From Streptomyces sp. NBC_00102 (lineage in GTDB: Bacteria; Actinomycetota; Actinomycetes; Streptomycetales; Streptomycetaceae): a DNA stretch of 64,000 nt. The DNA is taken from contig NZ_JAPEMC010000002.1 in assembly GCF_026343115.1 (NCBI RefSeq), positions 620,001-684,000 on the forward strand, written 5' to 3'. Shown here in pieces: positions 40,201 to 41,415 of this stretch; positions within the stretch are counted from its first letter, which is position 1, and each line of letters starts with the position of its first letter. Made by a program: the position numbers and the translations under genes. A model generated the notes under the pieces. That model was not told the origin of the DNA. It saw only the letters and a program-made list of their open reading frames with translations, and made no database searches.

Positions 40201-41278
40201 CTGGAACTCCCGCCACGGTGCCTCCTCCCGGACCCACGGCCAGTACGTGGTGGACAGGCTCAGCCGGCCCGCGCTGATGGCGTGGCTCAGCGACCGGCTG
40301 ACGAACCCGGAGCGCACGGACGCGCTCGTCGTCTCCGTGGGGGGCGTGCCCGGCGGCGCCATCACCGTCCGCGTCGACACCCACTTCAAGGACGCGTTCA
40401 CCTACACCGGACTCGACAAGGAGGCGGAGACGGTCACCACGTCGATGACGGGCAACCGCATCGATCTCTCGCAGAGCACGTCCTCGGCGCACGCGGGGAC
40501 GGCCGAGTTCGGTGCCGAGTTCGGATACCGGCCCGCACTCGCGCGGGTGTCCGCCCGCGCCGGAGGAGGGGCCCGCACGCGCGGCACCGACCGCAGCAGG
40601 GAAGTCGGCCGCACCCTCCTCAACAGCAAGACCCCGGTGCCCCACGTGCTCTACGAGGGCCACGCGCTCCTGCAGTTCACCTTCCTGAGCGGCAACATCG
40701 CGCTGGAGAGGAGCAGTTACGGTGCCATCCCCTTCGAGCTGGCCGTTCCGCGCGACGAGCTGAGTGCTCTGCCGGCCATCGGGGAGGAGGACGAGACGCT
40801 CCCTCAGGAGCCGTCGGCTGCCCCGGGCCGGCGAGACGGCCGGCAGCGTCCCGGCGAGGAGCGACCCGGCCAGGAGCGCCCCGTACCGGAGAAGCCGTCC
40901 GACATTCCCCTCGACGACCTCGCGGGACGGGACCGGCACGACGGTGCGGTACCAGGCACGCAGGAGCCCCAGCCCCAGCTGTCCCCGGCACCCGAGCCGT
41001 CCCCGTCCCCGGTGCCGGTGCCCGTGCCTGAGCCGGCTCCGCGTCACGCGCCGAATCCCTCTCCCGCTCCCGTGGCGGACGGGGGGCCGACGGCCCCCGG
41101 TGACGCGCAGACTCCGCCGCGCCCGCCCGGAGCCCGGCCCCGCCGCTCGTCGCTCCCGACCAGCGGGACCCGGGATCGCGGCCATCTCCGCCCCCGGCCC
41201 TCGCTGAGCGGTCTCCACCGCTTCGGTCAGGGCGACAGGGACAAGGGGGCGGACGGGACCCCGGAAAAGGGGAAGTGA
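9509..41278 (+). CDS. Giant 10,589-residue WXG100-like/T7SS-associated modular surface protein
   Basis: One uninterrupted frame of 31.77 kb, GTG start with GGAGG about nine bases ahead. Order of regions: WXG100-like helical domain with hydrophobic and glycine-zipper segments (1-257); low-complexity Ala/Pro/Thr/Gly region with a 14-residue tandem repeat (258-900); long charged helical region (900-2735); a module seen three times (near 2832, 4590 and 6695, containing IGxxPE); alpha-solenoid-like P-x-L repeats (2945-4118); about 18 beta-rich units (4895-10398); Pro-rich basic tail to 10589. The N-terminus resembles the CpnT-type WXG100-like domains of exported actinobacterial toxins, which points to type VII secretion. 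I find no enzymatic motif and no C-terminal toxin, and no cysteine in the whole translation. A fibrous adhesin, a surface scaffold or a membrane-inserting delivery stalk are all compatible. The downstream lectin gene starts close by. Confidence 0.85.
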   Translation: MAGAPEPLRWAAYLTGTELPEADPAGLRRQGEIWADLGRRVQSMVSEVNAANAQVQGHITGDPAEAFTDYMRQLNTTLPGLAQAAENMQIMHDDFALQVEHATNLVIAMLSWMLVELAFLANSLFGLAAVPALITGVRAVIMAILRRLLLSTAVGAGMMTGLETLLQAIEILEGHRKKLDPNAIKDMAIGGAIGGAAFGALSGLGRVVAPRASNSLIGRTLIGGTAGVVGGAAANAAIGGEMDLGLAFLGGAAGAALGTPGTGGGTRGKDPAGVVPDVADLVKAPDESTFTGPGGPKGRSVVDPLTVATGTTSGPGTTGAAGGTTGAPRSGTAAGAADPGPAPVIGTTGGGARASDGAPAPSTSTRTVAGPYEGSGTGPGEDGRTATGSATATAENEGTPTPAATRAGDGTPAGTPEARPGAVTATGDGAGTTRPAGDGLPGFEAAPRASAGPETVTAAADGEAATGTPDRAQPVVARGPEAGPTAVARGPESGTTAPGSPADGAAAVRAPEPGAASTASATGPGAATVPARPTEPGATVNRGGESAPPAPTSAPATTSARPDTVVPAPATTSARPDTVVRAPATTSARPDTVVPAPGTTSARPDTVVPAPGTTSARPDTVVPAPATTSARPDTVVPAPGTTSAHPDTVVPAPGTTSAHPDPVAPAPGTTSAHQVGADAAPVRSAGPDPVVTTREKTAPPAVAPATNTAGAGRPDAPAATGRQDTTAPAPGTAPPRQPGAAQPGPSTATVTRAGEPRTEAPAPRTTTLADPAPGTARGDGGPESRTPPRGAPAHRTGTVEAGTDGAPLPRTSDDTPPGRGEDGSARGEDGSASDRASHDEGARPRDEADKADEGARPRDEADESARPRDEADDGALPPSGRPGDAESAEPSPPGTAEAAHTGGSYVFRDDDPLLGATWRRAQDEVTDRYRFRFEVEEMAERRVAEAFAAYLDDPNPVHRLPERALPDEESAQDVQALRTSSAPPRVERTSEDGPFVLADPADARFRVVQSETRDAFLVLGNDRELPPAVRAEAEARRQEVKSWFDARWEPDAEAYQRGDISLAEFRSRFDELSAGLRDDFEIKSAVRLARESARETFEEFETRLRDEGMSAPPGGLRAARYLTALSELPRSAVARAREAFADDVVAEVNRLAEQQRSAGDGTRAEPLDWPRLHDDLRAETRDLARGLRARLELEVTAERIFDRAVGAARVEERLTRGAEDGIATVERIGLWTDRARQDFRTDFESVTRVLPGGDGPPTRRTPFEQWVERREALAPGMDDLAARWEARLRATAAEESRRAQADRRVEAAHARWMRSTGRERIEAETVDTAAVAAAHGAELTARGEEFLAGRERRDLTPEDWKSYAFRMRRAHARLLDELPTRFEYQVALERALQGAEVRFDRLGVDGAHARRAREQLRQDVTRDFGELAGRAGNGTWKPKRVAAGEAAFFHRYLPSLEQSMPHRLRLEYGLERALTEGGEQFARLTTRRGELTERAEYRYDVEEATRDRLGEGFRGDWVRRYHDVYGPDARDMDGWLAREREDGDTFGSTVRSEWDALREEIEQADRRRGEAAAAVERERAEQEGRERRQQMAANFDSLLNRDVSLRDFVRDAGAAPGEIRTARVRAEYEQEVEALGSGFAREWADLPRSVPREDLPGARTRLIDRTRQEWNDLADAARKEDSAYRAWESDPARVLDLARWEIDRAPYREDTRPGDLPGPSDRDADGATQLQVQELAARPEQAPDDLRAAVGSRDHAYTVFGERFSAFRELGGAEAAERVTAVRERFADAWGQDRATAAPAELTPARVDALRELDAGLVSAREAVTAREAAREVFHREVATVVPAVLASADGFTTSAPAAGLAAQFQDLVADGATAEARAPRTETVREFRQRYADAHAAWTADREAHAAFDRALHARTGRSPHDGFAYRQRLGTLAERTWYERQLDVLRQEYAAERALALAVEDAEERQERLRQLDENVRRAAAHQRRLAPEAVERTRRFFEHADRFRADRAWGEEVRGWYEQQRLALHAPVVERLGRYGPEAREAAVARYDAQVQALRQVAEARHRAELDRVAPFADEPPGTVRMENAETVRWARTRVESLREEHVRTVEAARAAAPTGGLVAPPAYADADDWRAPAWQDAQRTLYQRYAELLARSDTAEGVDRADADAGEQGESAPGTPAQDPVDAATFDEAFRVWARDKTSVLTEEELTAVREQVRTERTRLSAVASDTSDTAGAVRTVQDAFTVAAVRQRGLDHAQAAFERTFRTWWQETFDASVRSGLTDGSGTSFEPDPVTAGAVHDRLAAEFHDRVGRLVDRSFTGIDPERTLDGTVRQAVRDLRDMIAPLPNEFDRRLHLLLLDPAFETAVASFPGHRGAGRATALTATEEAPAAAHEQLLSAFAAEGTPVSEPGRARVLHDARSVLNDVFDRFERPGADTDDRAASIDRRARLDAVLRGLPLRLAEQAVREHQIVRVQQDVREAVASWAEAGPRTDAAFLGRFPVDFGAPSQKLVAELGVTMAVVVDQRLDQVLAETERLGPQERAEHWQEAYRQLAASERLHTWLTVRHARDRIGAVADELLAAHLPQWREAHGDRPLGEADTARVRAGLEERLRSAFDVLHPRHTFVLDDEDALGRRWDAVLAAEARALPAHFAFESTVGTALHGAARSFEALRGDRGIEDDRFTALGGDFRRDFLDAYETLWAPQKLPSAWADHDAARPDPFTTGLAAARLGALDPEGSRGARSGRSRRAPRISAPGPVPDTSREAGPSASGAGRSGGGEHLGPEMDWDSGPRSAFAPGVGGDLVDRLRAASDTETLKSRWTHAMVLLRPAVLIGTEPETAALREAQRHAGFRIMEVLGRSDGPTWTRALVETDAEDLADELAAATPGIRSEQTALRAGAPHGAPDSAARSAPDAQLLGEAAREAVRAASRGGERSAVPADALAAFLNRSAARTWHEDWPAADLARMAAADATWVAPGHTELVDALMHPAHLHVVKAIVRRPELGTILQARPQHLDVLSGSGELLRRLGALDSMTLAAYALGPSHLDAKLAPSADGRRELVEAIENRSPDAAHLLDAVEVATVLNGRTSHILAVSSSEIVADLVALLPDLASAVLAGTAESARSFAREETLTSAVFARVEADAEIDVAALYTNRELRTRLQTHADQTDLLLRAPDLLAAVTRDLGLLDVLGRDARLIDVLSDAPDFANRLGADPRLVTAAVDNPAVAGLLSRDPAHFDAVPAHALLDAVRQAAPVTRTERGGPTTRTPRPSTGDTVSLPDLRAALPALDAALTVEPLLALELRADADLRRTLLLHPDLLADPHEYRRLLGPDAETLRPLVRDNSPLLAPYVLKAALRHPVLRFWLGHSPSLLEAGPGDPRIAFTEAAGADPLVGRMAWANPAMSLLLDHQSPGSPDFGNLRAYGELGPTDERIFTHYGLEGFPDLLYVEDRQRLLDVLFRSDALLRLARYDRRVLDAVDTDAVAGLHARPRVLTELASRPNFQLPVAHWRALFHSPGLLRGLDVDSGLLSLLASAPEVFREAVARPALVDALGTEAFRTGVAAVVEARRAENAKKSKKKTKAWTTALANLVTAHGGDAVLSPEGVRLHADDARWAGLWHLAPDTARAELRRTAEVPGSDERLAALLAVDDLVRGNGTLLAAARGSRAAGAMLFQDPELAEMLVARPRLLATVHDPNASVLVLLRDNPSLTAALRTNDSLYAYTLLRGTVSRLAGDPDLVRRLVAVPDLVRFMLQRPREHAVATSDPHLRQLMEERNDVARVLADDGRVAELLLSTPSLAAELVAFHTGRDEDTAVVRAVLSGLPAARSVAATPAYAQVLRRFPAVSESIAAHPEAFSGVAHFRRFLSDDELLRALQRHPDHTGRVLASAELLETALRAPAVVDALAADPELARLLERGPQRESLHQLLRAQPELAHAMAVTGDGLGHALVTALGAVRGLTDATATDPRIGHDLRDAPWLAGALLRSHGLVEHAVEESPLWRAARASQPLADALAPRLVRRLAPRETLLRRFAEHPSVLAGTDPQELRRLLTDTDLTRFLDDTPRFADRFFTTAALRDRALQSQGTGGELRRLARDGAEFDRLSEDPTGQRLLAALPRAAAPAPAPAAARPQETARPGVGTAARRGRKNGRGAARAAVTVRAPGTEQPSVWAQALTSVPEAAGLLLAPRGAAIAAEIGRNPELLPLMLGAPAVLEDLTLNPADWQDHVFAPYLASGEAALTAFDTDFSAWLDRLGAVVEGDFHQRIRELAQGAWDREAASRAARAARETERVAERLAAFQPHRPETWDQSAGRLLHTRQARAEALTPAQLALLTEVAEGRRSPREAQNRQRPVAVHQALHIHLDGGSGGASFAYVLAEDGHVDTLVYAISRSRQNNDYTWDGYGGHYTAGPMDIGAVRNEPALRASVERVERATAHSAENRDDQPKATGKKEKGKGREREPAAAATRPATETYPRAVDPDLTRLAEALSAYHAALADQAAAPQARDRKAPAREEALVAARQRLRALGLDPEARTGLDDEAVPEQGGTGSFSADGARGLGARLGITTRAAEALLTTAGGHLHAPVLIGTDPETERARRTHHEHLVDVAEVLHTRGAEAARARALELGGPRTRGALPGAGAQQSRPADMEMELELEMELLGPQAGSSQTGPSSQAGPGDQVVPAIRPVTDLEAEELEQRVLEPRPQRPGRLMASLDRVLAGRERREQGPDAVQDAPWVPVVRRAEDGEQTVPEPEGQVETETETETVPAPETETDPAPEMLAPATPAPAPPVPDTAEAAEARVTDVAAPAPGAAGDAVDAPAPISDSVRAYGAEFDGVQGTVSLGRVPESTVDWLRDRLSRQLEGSLGEDADLREQIRVRLTPSYLVNEWSEVRGENGLVLHLRHRGTARTVRVRLRLGDPRPAPELLDGLAEGVPNRVQRWGAGYSDTGNTAGTADLRTFQFAGSHVWQPSLGVLSQIVIQPQVSLVHNQLSTQVSVVSAAQALSLVTVSGGAVPYAYRMRWQLRVDNGAAPADWTTDQEGPAGERMAVWFPEHLTRTDTSEATGTAVPDSGADATDRAALARAAAEREHAPLRTAVHEVPLYGVETVLNPERVLHAAEQAFADHLGAMSGASREDLQRFFGSRSLRDALPRMLNGWHASPLLLAADGSALGFVRVRADLADDGRRSGPTAPAADLQHQVVRTVRVVGQSTVTNAVGADLRLTVGLSAPRSDAVTAPIGGALMVNAGARQQVSYVLGSGGDLTRSLTLQSGGPMFQVEGRVTFEMQLVLPKGGVALPAATSPLHAGADGEGRTAYPVVFRVPSRAVLEGVVEPEPRMLPPEMVRLRSLGISTTTLRVDGAEPLYDMAGRWLREHGFLPSGTSGRWTGAATRARWLANARALDHARSAQTLRGAADEMVENGHTIWLEVPGTGDVQRVQVRLTAERTDDEPVAAARSLPGLQTNNWSGYNRPGQEGRKVTPMGWSLTGMGEVSNPLEFHGQLPLQGVRPEYTASGSTATATATTSLVGQEKYLSTAAGDGLQLFEIPVRLRLDLLWSHGPAPRPLVSEGTLAVAVPTYRTVSAPARAASPAVGEEPVAGEGPVAGEPVAGEPAVGEPPVRETGVTVPAVGEPVVREAVAADPSIRSDEAAYGSADSGSEDSGSEDSASEASDTESVDSVLTDEPHIAVRVTEDELTRLAGDDAPEVLRRLPESAFVDRVLGGDTLVRVVSRLLGAPRRATGDEDLFDLTALHEEEEEGEDEGATAEGDAEALTGPPAERTGEPAPETAVAPAAEAAADSVRETAAAPAPAVRTPAEIWASADAVGPLGRARRMADGAWLWTTRTTVGGSLTDQDSMAQQVLRSALSFHQLTANALTVFGDGLVLEGAGSFGLVTGTDVSVEITGYLSGVRRLEAPGPMSMESWLYASDTVTSTRSVGGGGQTGVTVSGAYDPGVSLFPSGRYVDTSSTTVGTTHSDNASDARVTAHGSTRMQRFTADATYRVTVSQGRRNVVSGTLVARPHAVRTVGFLVPDAVEFLLPESDLAKHPELAAQAGITPPAPDRTLMLPQWYRDTGQLGQGAVIGVAPEGPRGRFRQNLLDAIEKAAPGATRPGDAGYLPGLASWVSDHSSSVGLRVPIGAGPRGTGSTHFVHRGRLGLAPRLVTVEVNARPRPGTDLDQIRGSGVDDSAQLTHSAAHGGGRNAGLAEPGVQSQSVSYSRARQLEARPVLQYGGQRLQTTFTGALESAVGTSATSQRETRAWQRSGELAEFQVPYRYRVTVRSSPMSGEANGVVAGLVASTLGGFGTREYHATADATATLWFDRDDLPAGTDRAEPLLRPAVFERDPADRTAPPPGTVVIGLDGLTTAVRDALDGRDWVPDRPFALYSFDAGAELARALREVDPALAGPDRMHTSFSDESLMIRLSRLVRPGDGDTGRTLDSVAVGRLTGRTGAHPTTSVRLRLLPQQILATGDTALDDVRTSGDAYTATTGTTVTPSVTSLYTARVTSDDTNRVVVAAPFTQNAGAQGQSGGGNNYRRDYLKYGLPARAGKPGPTTGHLVRALAVLHVTGPKEDRWVLGTMVLRAMDTPPLPTIPAAPETATTGITAEGVTAAESPAEGATASGSAAVPAPAERGKAAVRSGDRPEGAQDGDADAAEPDAAELDTEDVRQLAERLGVSDDTVRTLAGSAWRLLAAPLEIGREPEVRARLEARRAAVVRIAESLHAQGPEAARDLADRLAADTPELRAPGVKVRGGARSGPTTGTTGQDGAGGSGSTSGPQQSAAVHPAAVQPAPPVAQPLDTVWRPPSPEPESPLGTVVREPRPPRPLPDLAGVFTDDGARTDDRARTDEGARPDAAGPVEREAGPVFAPPEYTGRQGAGREFYSFADDRLRNAVRDGVLGLLPRGARVAAEPLLDAHLAATDPGAVLREAVAGGHTAVLRPAGAPFAVTVRLRLADWTQLTGPDGEPVGDAGTHAPREDGPRPTARQTRAWGESSSADRTVDHALNVPLPQPITQALSSLSSLSGIVSGTQAVFGGYSKKTAYSASTARSATRTVRPASDPGTVRFLHDVEVALEVRHPGQDDPQRARTVVERALVGTHPRETVRALPRPAGTDHATSALWAELSGEPRTSTADLSRAAVPDQADARFGTSGPTTVGPASRLPALSWVDSVTGAGAYRTAVLAAAGPSSADPFAPSFEALNAFAGVHTLLSGLLDATAGGLHSARLESADGRSDAVRADATFHNPRAVADSTEPSRIDVEDVHSAAAGATSVQGDAANVGTGFLLPLVRSALGVPALVPLPKATYKRSVQYTRPGQQADSVEVRRIRHTDEPTTLVEYDVRVETGSLSGRPGTHAWITARVRMPIADAERLGDLTPAAGAHLPAQPADPETAARTAPGRVLTLPPSADGWLPPTSRVTEIDPHGAGEALTRALDLVRSRFPHYLAPRAPWQDAPATQDPPASQHPPAAASTGRRPLHVAQPHHVANHLALAEALSPAALAGRAHPLTGPGHTLVLTSPEPGRPGAEQRLLVTVRASLEQADFTYARTRRGQTEVVQGASFDLLTSAQRNWKVAAGLGIKVGGTSEDSAATEPSGRVTPGVSWSGTVDETGGFSAAGAFGGGSTWLAEFDGPVVLRVSATPVPAAGETAAPAEAAPVTVRATLVVPEDLALERDGSGRPRPTLDFASRTDGSGAVARVPRTAEPAPPRSWTPAVGERLPRDTLHLVRTDHLYPEAAALLREIGVPALDPADEAALRAALTGLAPRVQDLGAAPRPVWSRPVPAGTFRMVGRVEVSVRASTAGLTAIGESAHAFHYDHSLVTAQVRDTETRDRMAWDATAEGSLTGSRPAGTDLPASDDATQLGLGYGRSAPVTGGRAVSGRGDRTHTTMDDHVWAQAPTDFVVTVRRWEESRVSFGDYGSRRYGEREVTGRPVRAPGLALLPSRSARALGLVERRAGSPGRAAEPADPAGATAPAPANVLRGDGFDHSVLLGTPDLGPFVHRVMPRLRALGLLSREHAEAVETELWKVAGRQGTAALLETMLTGLPILVPDRNAYSTSMARLVLTAELLDPRAAGREPGEHVLESVHARAWENSRSESTETSRQGRAALAGTSDQYDLLSSGAVADRLRPTVTRSDSLRTRTSDQRDTAVVTVLHPHVTVFDVRLTAELEVHRAVATAPTPLGGLMPLIGQGERHVLGVQVFPGALRLGHPEQVTRHDPAPVPRPTAVHEPADVERLRPDPLLPAEALGEAFVGTVADLPGLRRAAESLLTGRDLWTSPSRAPHSWQGGLFLVRSKIAAVFSPPYMNQWFLTLAAGGTLDEPVTLPRTAGTDLPARLEISADVRGLRVVQSGPYGALPDTVAKDPTRSVLLPAGRTGAPAVRLGGPLRADSTASAVPARTDAGTIRLTGPDRRTGRSYARVEADSVTWHLVLRPATGVPRAVRATVTDRAAVFYVPTESLPEPPAGTEATPAARAGDPGTARDDRSQDAPAADTPATDAPATMKGKGKGKGNATASERTDAEREPLADFVTADHVSIAAQEFTEAMLALDRAREALAALEEREAHTSAGRSDQTVREIEAARREVEAAGRRVVEADRVMGLVESVEPATFPTPTEAELRSRPRALGAGPLDRFRRWLDESAPARQDDAADATPRTDEREPVPGRPEATGSHFLEPLPEWAAAPDDASAAVTESRPAEDARATQVQAENAQAAHAQAENAQAVSAQAVNAAAEAPVLPAPPARLTGGILGAGDVVHSLGAGPQDFTLRMADALAEPLGTENADLARDQIAEHLQTEHLGSWLYGLSNGETRYLAIDTPGWQGRIPLRATLLNARTTGTVAKFEFEPGVESGSGTAVAYDAGRGWNAGVAARGTFPFVRLDLGATYARESGQGMIHQDMSRMTARGKTVSKALTVTVDVRFELDLSHLVRGDGSAPPRPPAGRAVTLPATLSTPYADSPSVPPAGTARSVPSYMSRMRAPGPFDLLVDSYPLDAEGGRRGGGLDAILRQSLPQAPGHSPRDAAMEVFGSAREADEVLAALEQLVPFTALHQQLRTLMWAGPLIVDLPDGLGRVELEAELGAARFAHHTENGTEFNVGTSTGQSVLTSSAHSRSTNLAGTLQGNQLGDTTSWILPGMAEPSGFKALVGANRTAAKEANTLQEESSTTGATVKAKVPSSVFDTTVVLTARFRNADGRTAEGRAPMGARFVVRTSDTEAAVDGSPTWTSSWLERGTAPDEPRNFVLPAYQVGDVVHRPELELSDDSVVLALFAGGGVTIPELTPLPAASPPRPQAAAPGGNLVRARLQALGSVVDESWSRHEAAIQNAFGSERLAANLALMSRGVLRGPSFDGSAAHGRARIVSSARVRSLAYLKLVPGSELNVVNETGSSSAVRSGFSTLNQGQGAAGASFGFTAGTSWQPTAGWGRGKREREFFRTAQSAKELANSKFKEEMALYAGEAVFRFGVIGGQERQTRGTATNEGDDVVVPFFVAIPTRLTRPHTVERAGAQIFHAQIAEPVGAAQVAAPAGVVAPAGVAAPAGVAAPAGVVAAASGEVPTRVPVPSTESAREPASATDPGPPPSVRDQSVLPEDTQILSLGKKGQNITTTVFRSLRAQLGERELAEEEVAYEMLLSPGFLRPRLVSLSSASARNLRTPEPADPLPVHTATGRHSRVVFTSVGARDFAFERTVKSFEAETGTEESAVTGHAEDRMRRTTRILDSVVTAPYTTVQNTVTANRDTSRSTVTDAGTTLGRKTKATESYGVFNGTMRLRGRVEYRRGDTWVAPADVRPFTVDVPVRAAFPTAHLVRPPGSPAPDTGGGTRRPSRSTLFSRRLRESDVTGRVQVLLPEDAPGGPLGGLEAHGVALFGRTQWARSSEVLAHKVRATDLTAAARGAFDGQPVVITFPGGHAEVTLMLRGTTVPEHDRQVDTVEFNIGNTREHNEDSVDGDNTQSRATFTSQRMSVTGRAEAVPGVAPLGTLAYQWTRGQENSESRLTNVGAGGGTKSKTKGSVFRDEVDLLLTVHRDFAGSQARFAAMKLFVADNWRSRAMRKRVERQQELLDALTTAATEEQQAVPDRTEDGRTASARTEDARTEDALAEAGLAPADLVTDTTVPVTDTTGPVTDSAGSAAAPPAAAPKPAVPRPALTDAEKWAIQRAGHFQATLPGRMTHTSPTRTTELIESAEASASGQQTEQNPPPRRIKAPMLRGTTVQMRSLSSVESVRRLVAGRGAELYDSWNSRHGASSRTHGQYVVDRLSRPALMAWLSDRLTNPERTDALVVSVGGVPGGAITVRVDTHFKDAFTYTGLDKEAETVTTSMTGNRIDLSQSTSSAHAGTAEFGAEFGYRPALARVSARAGGGARTRGTDRSREVGRTLLNSKTPVPHVLYEGHALLQFTFLSGNIALERSSYGAIPFELAVPRDELSALPAIGEEDETLPQEPSAAPGRRDGRQRPGEERPGQERPVPEKPSDIPLDDLAGRDRHDGAVPGTQEPQPQLSPAPEPSPSPVPVPVPEPAPRHAPNPSPAPVADGGPTAPGDAQTPPRPPGARPRRSSLPTSGTRDRGHLRPRPSLSGLHRFGQGDRDKGADGTPEKGK
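11177..11527 (+). repeat. 42-bp tandem repeat, 8 copies plus a partial ninth
   Basis: In-frame units of 14 residues, TTSARPDTVVPAP(A/G), start at 11177, 11219, 11261, 11303, 11345, 11387, 11429 and 11471, with a partial unit at 11513. The later units change R to H (CGC to CAC). Near-identical DNA indicates recent expansion. Confidence 0.95.
12023..12121 (+). repeat. 30-bp acidic repeat (GARPRDEAD), three copies
   Basis: Units start at 12023, 12062 and 12092, the first being longer by 9 bp. They encode EGARPRDEAD or ESARPRDEAD and give a polyampholyte segment just ahead of the helical region. Confidence 0.85.
12211..17720 (+). other. Long charged helical region of the giant protein
   Basis: Residues about 900-2735 are rich in Arg, Glu, Ala, Leu and Asp, with recurrent aromatic-containing helices such as RYRFRFEVEEMAERRVAEAF and REQLRQDVTRDFGELAG. 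Helices of 25-35 residues alternate with short turns. Repeats are weak in sequence but similar in character, consistent with a stacked helical-bundle rod. Confidence 0.6.
17918..18190 (+). repeat. Giant-protein helical module, copy 1
   Basis: Residues about 2804-2894: a helical run, then LLRPAVLIGTEPETAALRE, then RIMEVLGR...LADELAAATP. It matches the copies at 23180 and 29495. Confidence 0.7.
18340..21860 (+). other. Alpha-solenoid-like repeat region of the giant protein
   Basis: Residues about 2945-4118 are built of short helices with a recurring L-x-x-x-P-x-L or D-P-x-L-x-x-x-L pattern at 15-25 residue spacing, for example RAPDLLAAVTRDLGLLDVLG, DPRLVTAAVDNPAVAGLL, DPELAEMLVARPRLLATV and DPELARLLERGP. 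The pattern suggests a HEAT/ARM-like superhelix suited to protein binding. It is interrupted by Lys-rich islands (KKSKKKTK near 20230). I recognise no named family. Confidence 0.6.
23180..23405 (+). repeat. Giant-protein helical module, copy 2
   Basis: Residues about 4558-4632: LGITTRAAEALLT, then HAPVLIGTDPETERAR, then VAEVLHTRGAEAARARALEL. It is the best match to copy 3 (29495). Confidence 0.75.
26278..26415 (+). repeat. VGEEPVAGE-type repeats
   Basis: Short units of GEGPVAGEPVAGEPAVGEP character, encoded by repeats of GTCGCGGGGGAG-like DNA. This is a disordered acidic linker between beta units, followed by a Ser/Asp/Glu run (26458-26540) built from GATTCCGGGTCGGAG-like 18-bp units. Confidence 0.75.
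29495..29740 (+). repeat. Giant-protein helical module, copy 3
   Basis: Residues about 6663-6744: AERLGVSDDTVRTLAG, then LLAAPLEIGREPEVRAR, then RIAESLHAQGPEAARDLADRL. The first part resembles a small helix-turn-helix; no DNA-binding role is implied in a secreted protein. Confidence 0.75.
38063..38134 (+). repeat. 18-bp tandem repeat (APAGV), four copies
   Basis: GCGCCCGCCGGGGTGG(T/C)C repeats exactly at 38063, 38081, 38099 and 38117, encoding APAGV(V/A). It lies in a linker between beta units of the giant protein. Confidence 0.95.
40790..41278 (+). other. Pro-rich C-terminal tail of the giant protein
   Basis: Residues about 10428-10589: charged QERPGEERPGQERP-like segment, then alternating Pro with Ser/Val/Ala (PSPSPVPVPVPEP), ending in an Arg/Lys/Gly-rich stretch. 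There is no LPxTG-like or LAxTG motif, no membrane segment and no toxin-like fold, so covalent cell-wall anchoring is not indicated. Confidence 0.65.
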
Positions 41279-41415
41279 TCCCGTTCGCGCGGGCACGGCG
41301 CGGACGTACGGCGGTGCGCCCGAAGCCGTTCTCCTACGATCACGCCCGGGTCTCCGGTCACCCACGGCCGGTCGACCGCGGCCGTCCGCGCTCCCCGACC
41401 GAGAGAGGCTCGCAC

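Larger units (their letters stand above)
24190..40700 (+). other. About 18 beta-rich units with helical spacers (giant protein)
   Basis: Residues 4895-10398. Units of about 115-170 residues lie near 24199-24600, 25018-25380, 25774-26180, 27010-27530, 27880-28350, 28760-29210, 30300-30750, 31155-31550, 32030-32440, 32850-33225, 33660-34020, 34365-34810, 35890-36285, 36670-37080, 37520-37920, 38480-38820, 39190-39570 and 40320-40690. Each starts with one or two strands of the type VxVRxxL. It continues with Ser/Thr/Asn/Gly-rich amphipathic stretches with alternating hydrophobics, and closes with a strand such as YRVTVRS, FELDLSHL or LLTVHRDF. A short helical hairpin often precedes the unit; three share F-G-S (FFGSRSLRDAL, AFGSERLAANL, VFGSAREADEV). 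The homology is from eye only and unit borders are approximate. Confidence 0.55.

Noticed and set aside
40300..41278. C-terminal toxin domain on the giant protein, as in CpnT or other polymorphic toxins
   Set aside because: The last beta unit is followed only by a Pro-rich basic tail. No nuclease, NADase, deaminase or ART motif is visible, and no immunity-gene candidate follows; the next gene is a lectin.
41275..41415. Upstream GTG at 41275 as start of the lectin gene
   Set aside because: The overlap with the giant gene's stop is attractive, but the Shine-Dalgarno spacing is too short and the extra 47 residues are Arg/Pro-rich without conservation cues. GAGAGAGG precedes the GTG at 41416. 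I cannot exclude it.
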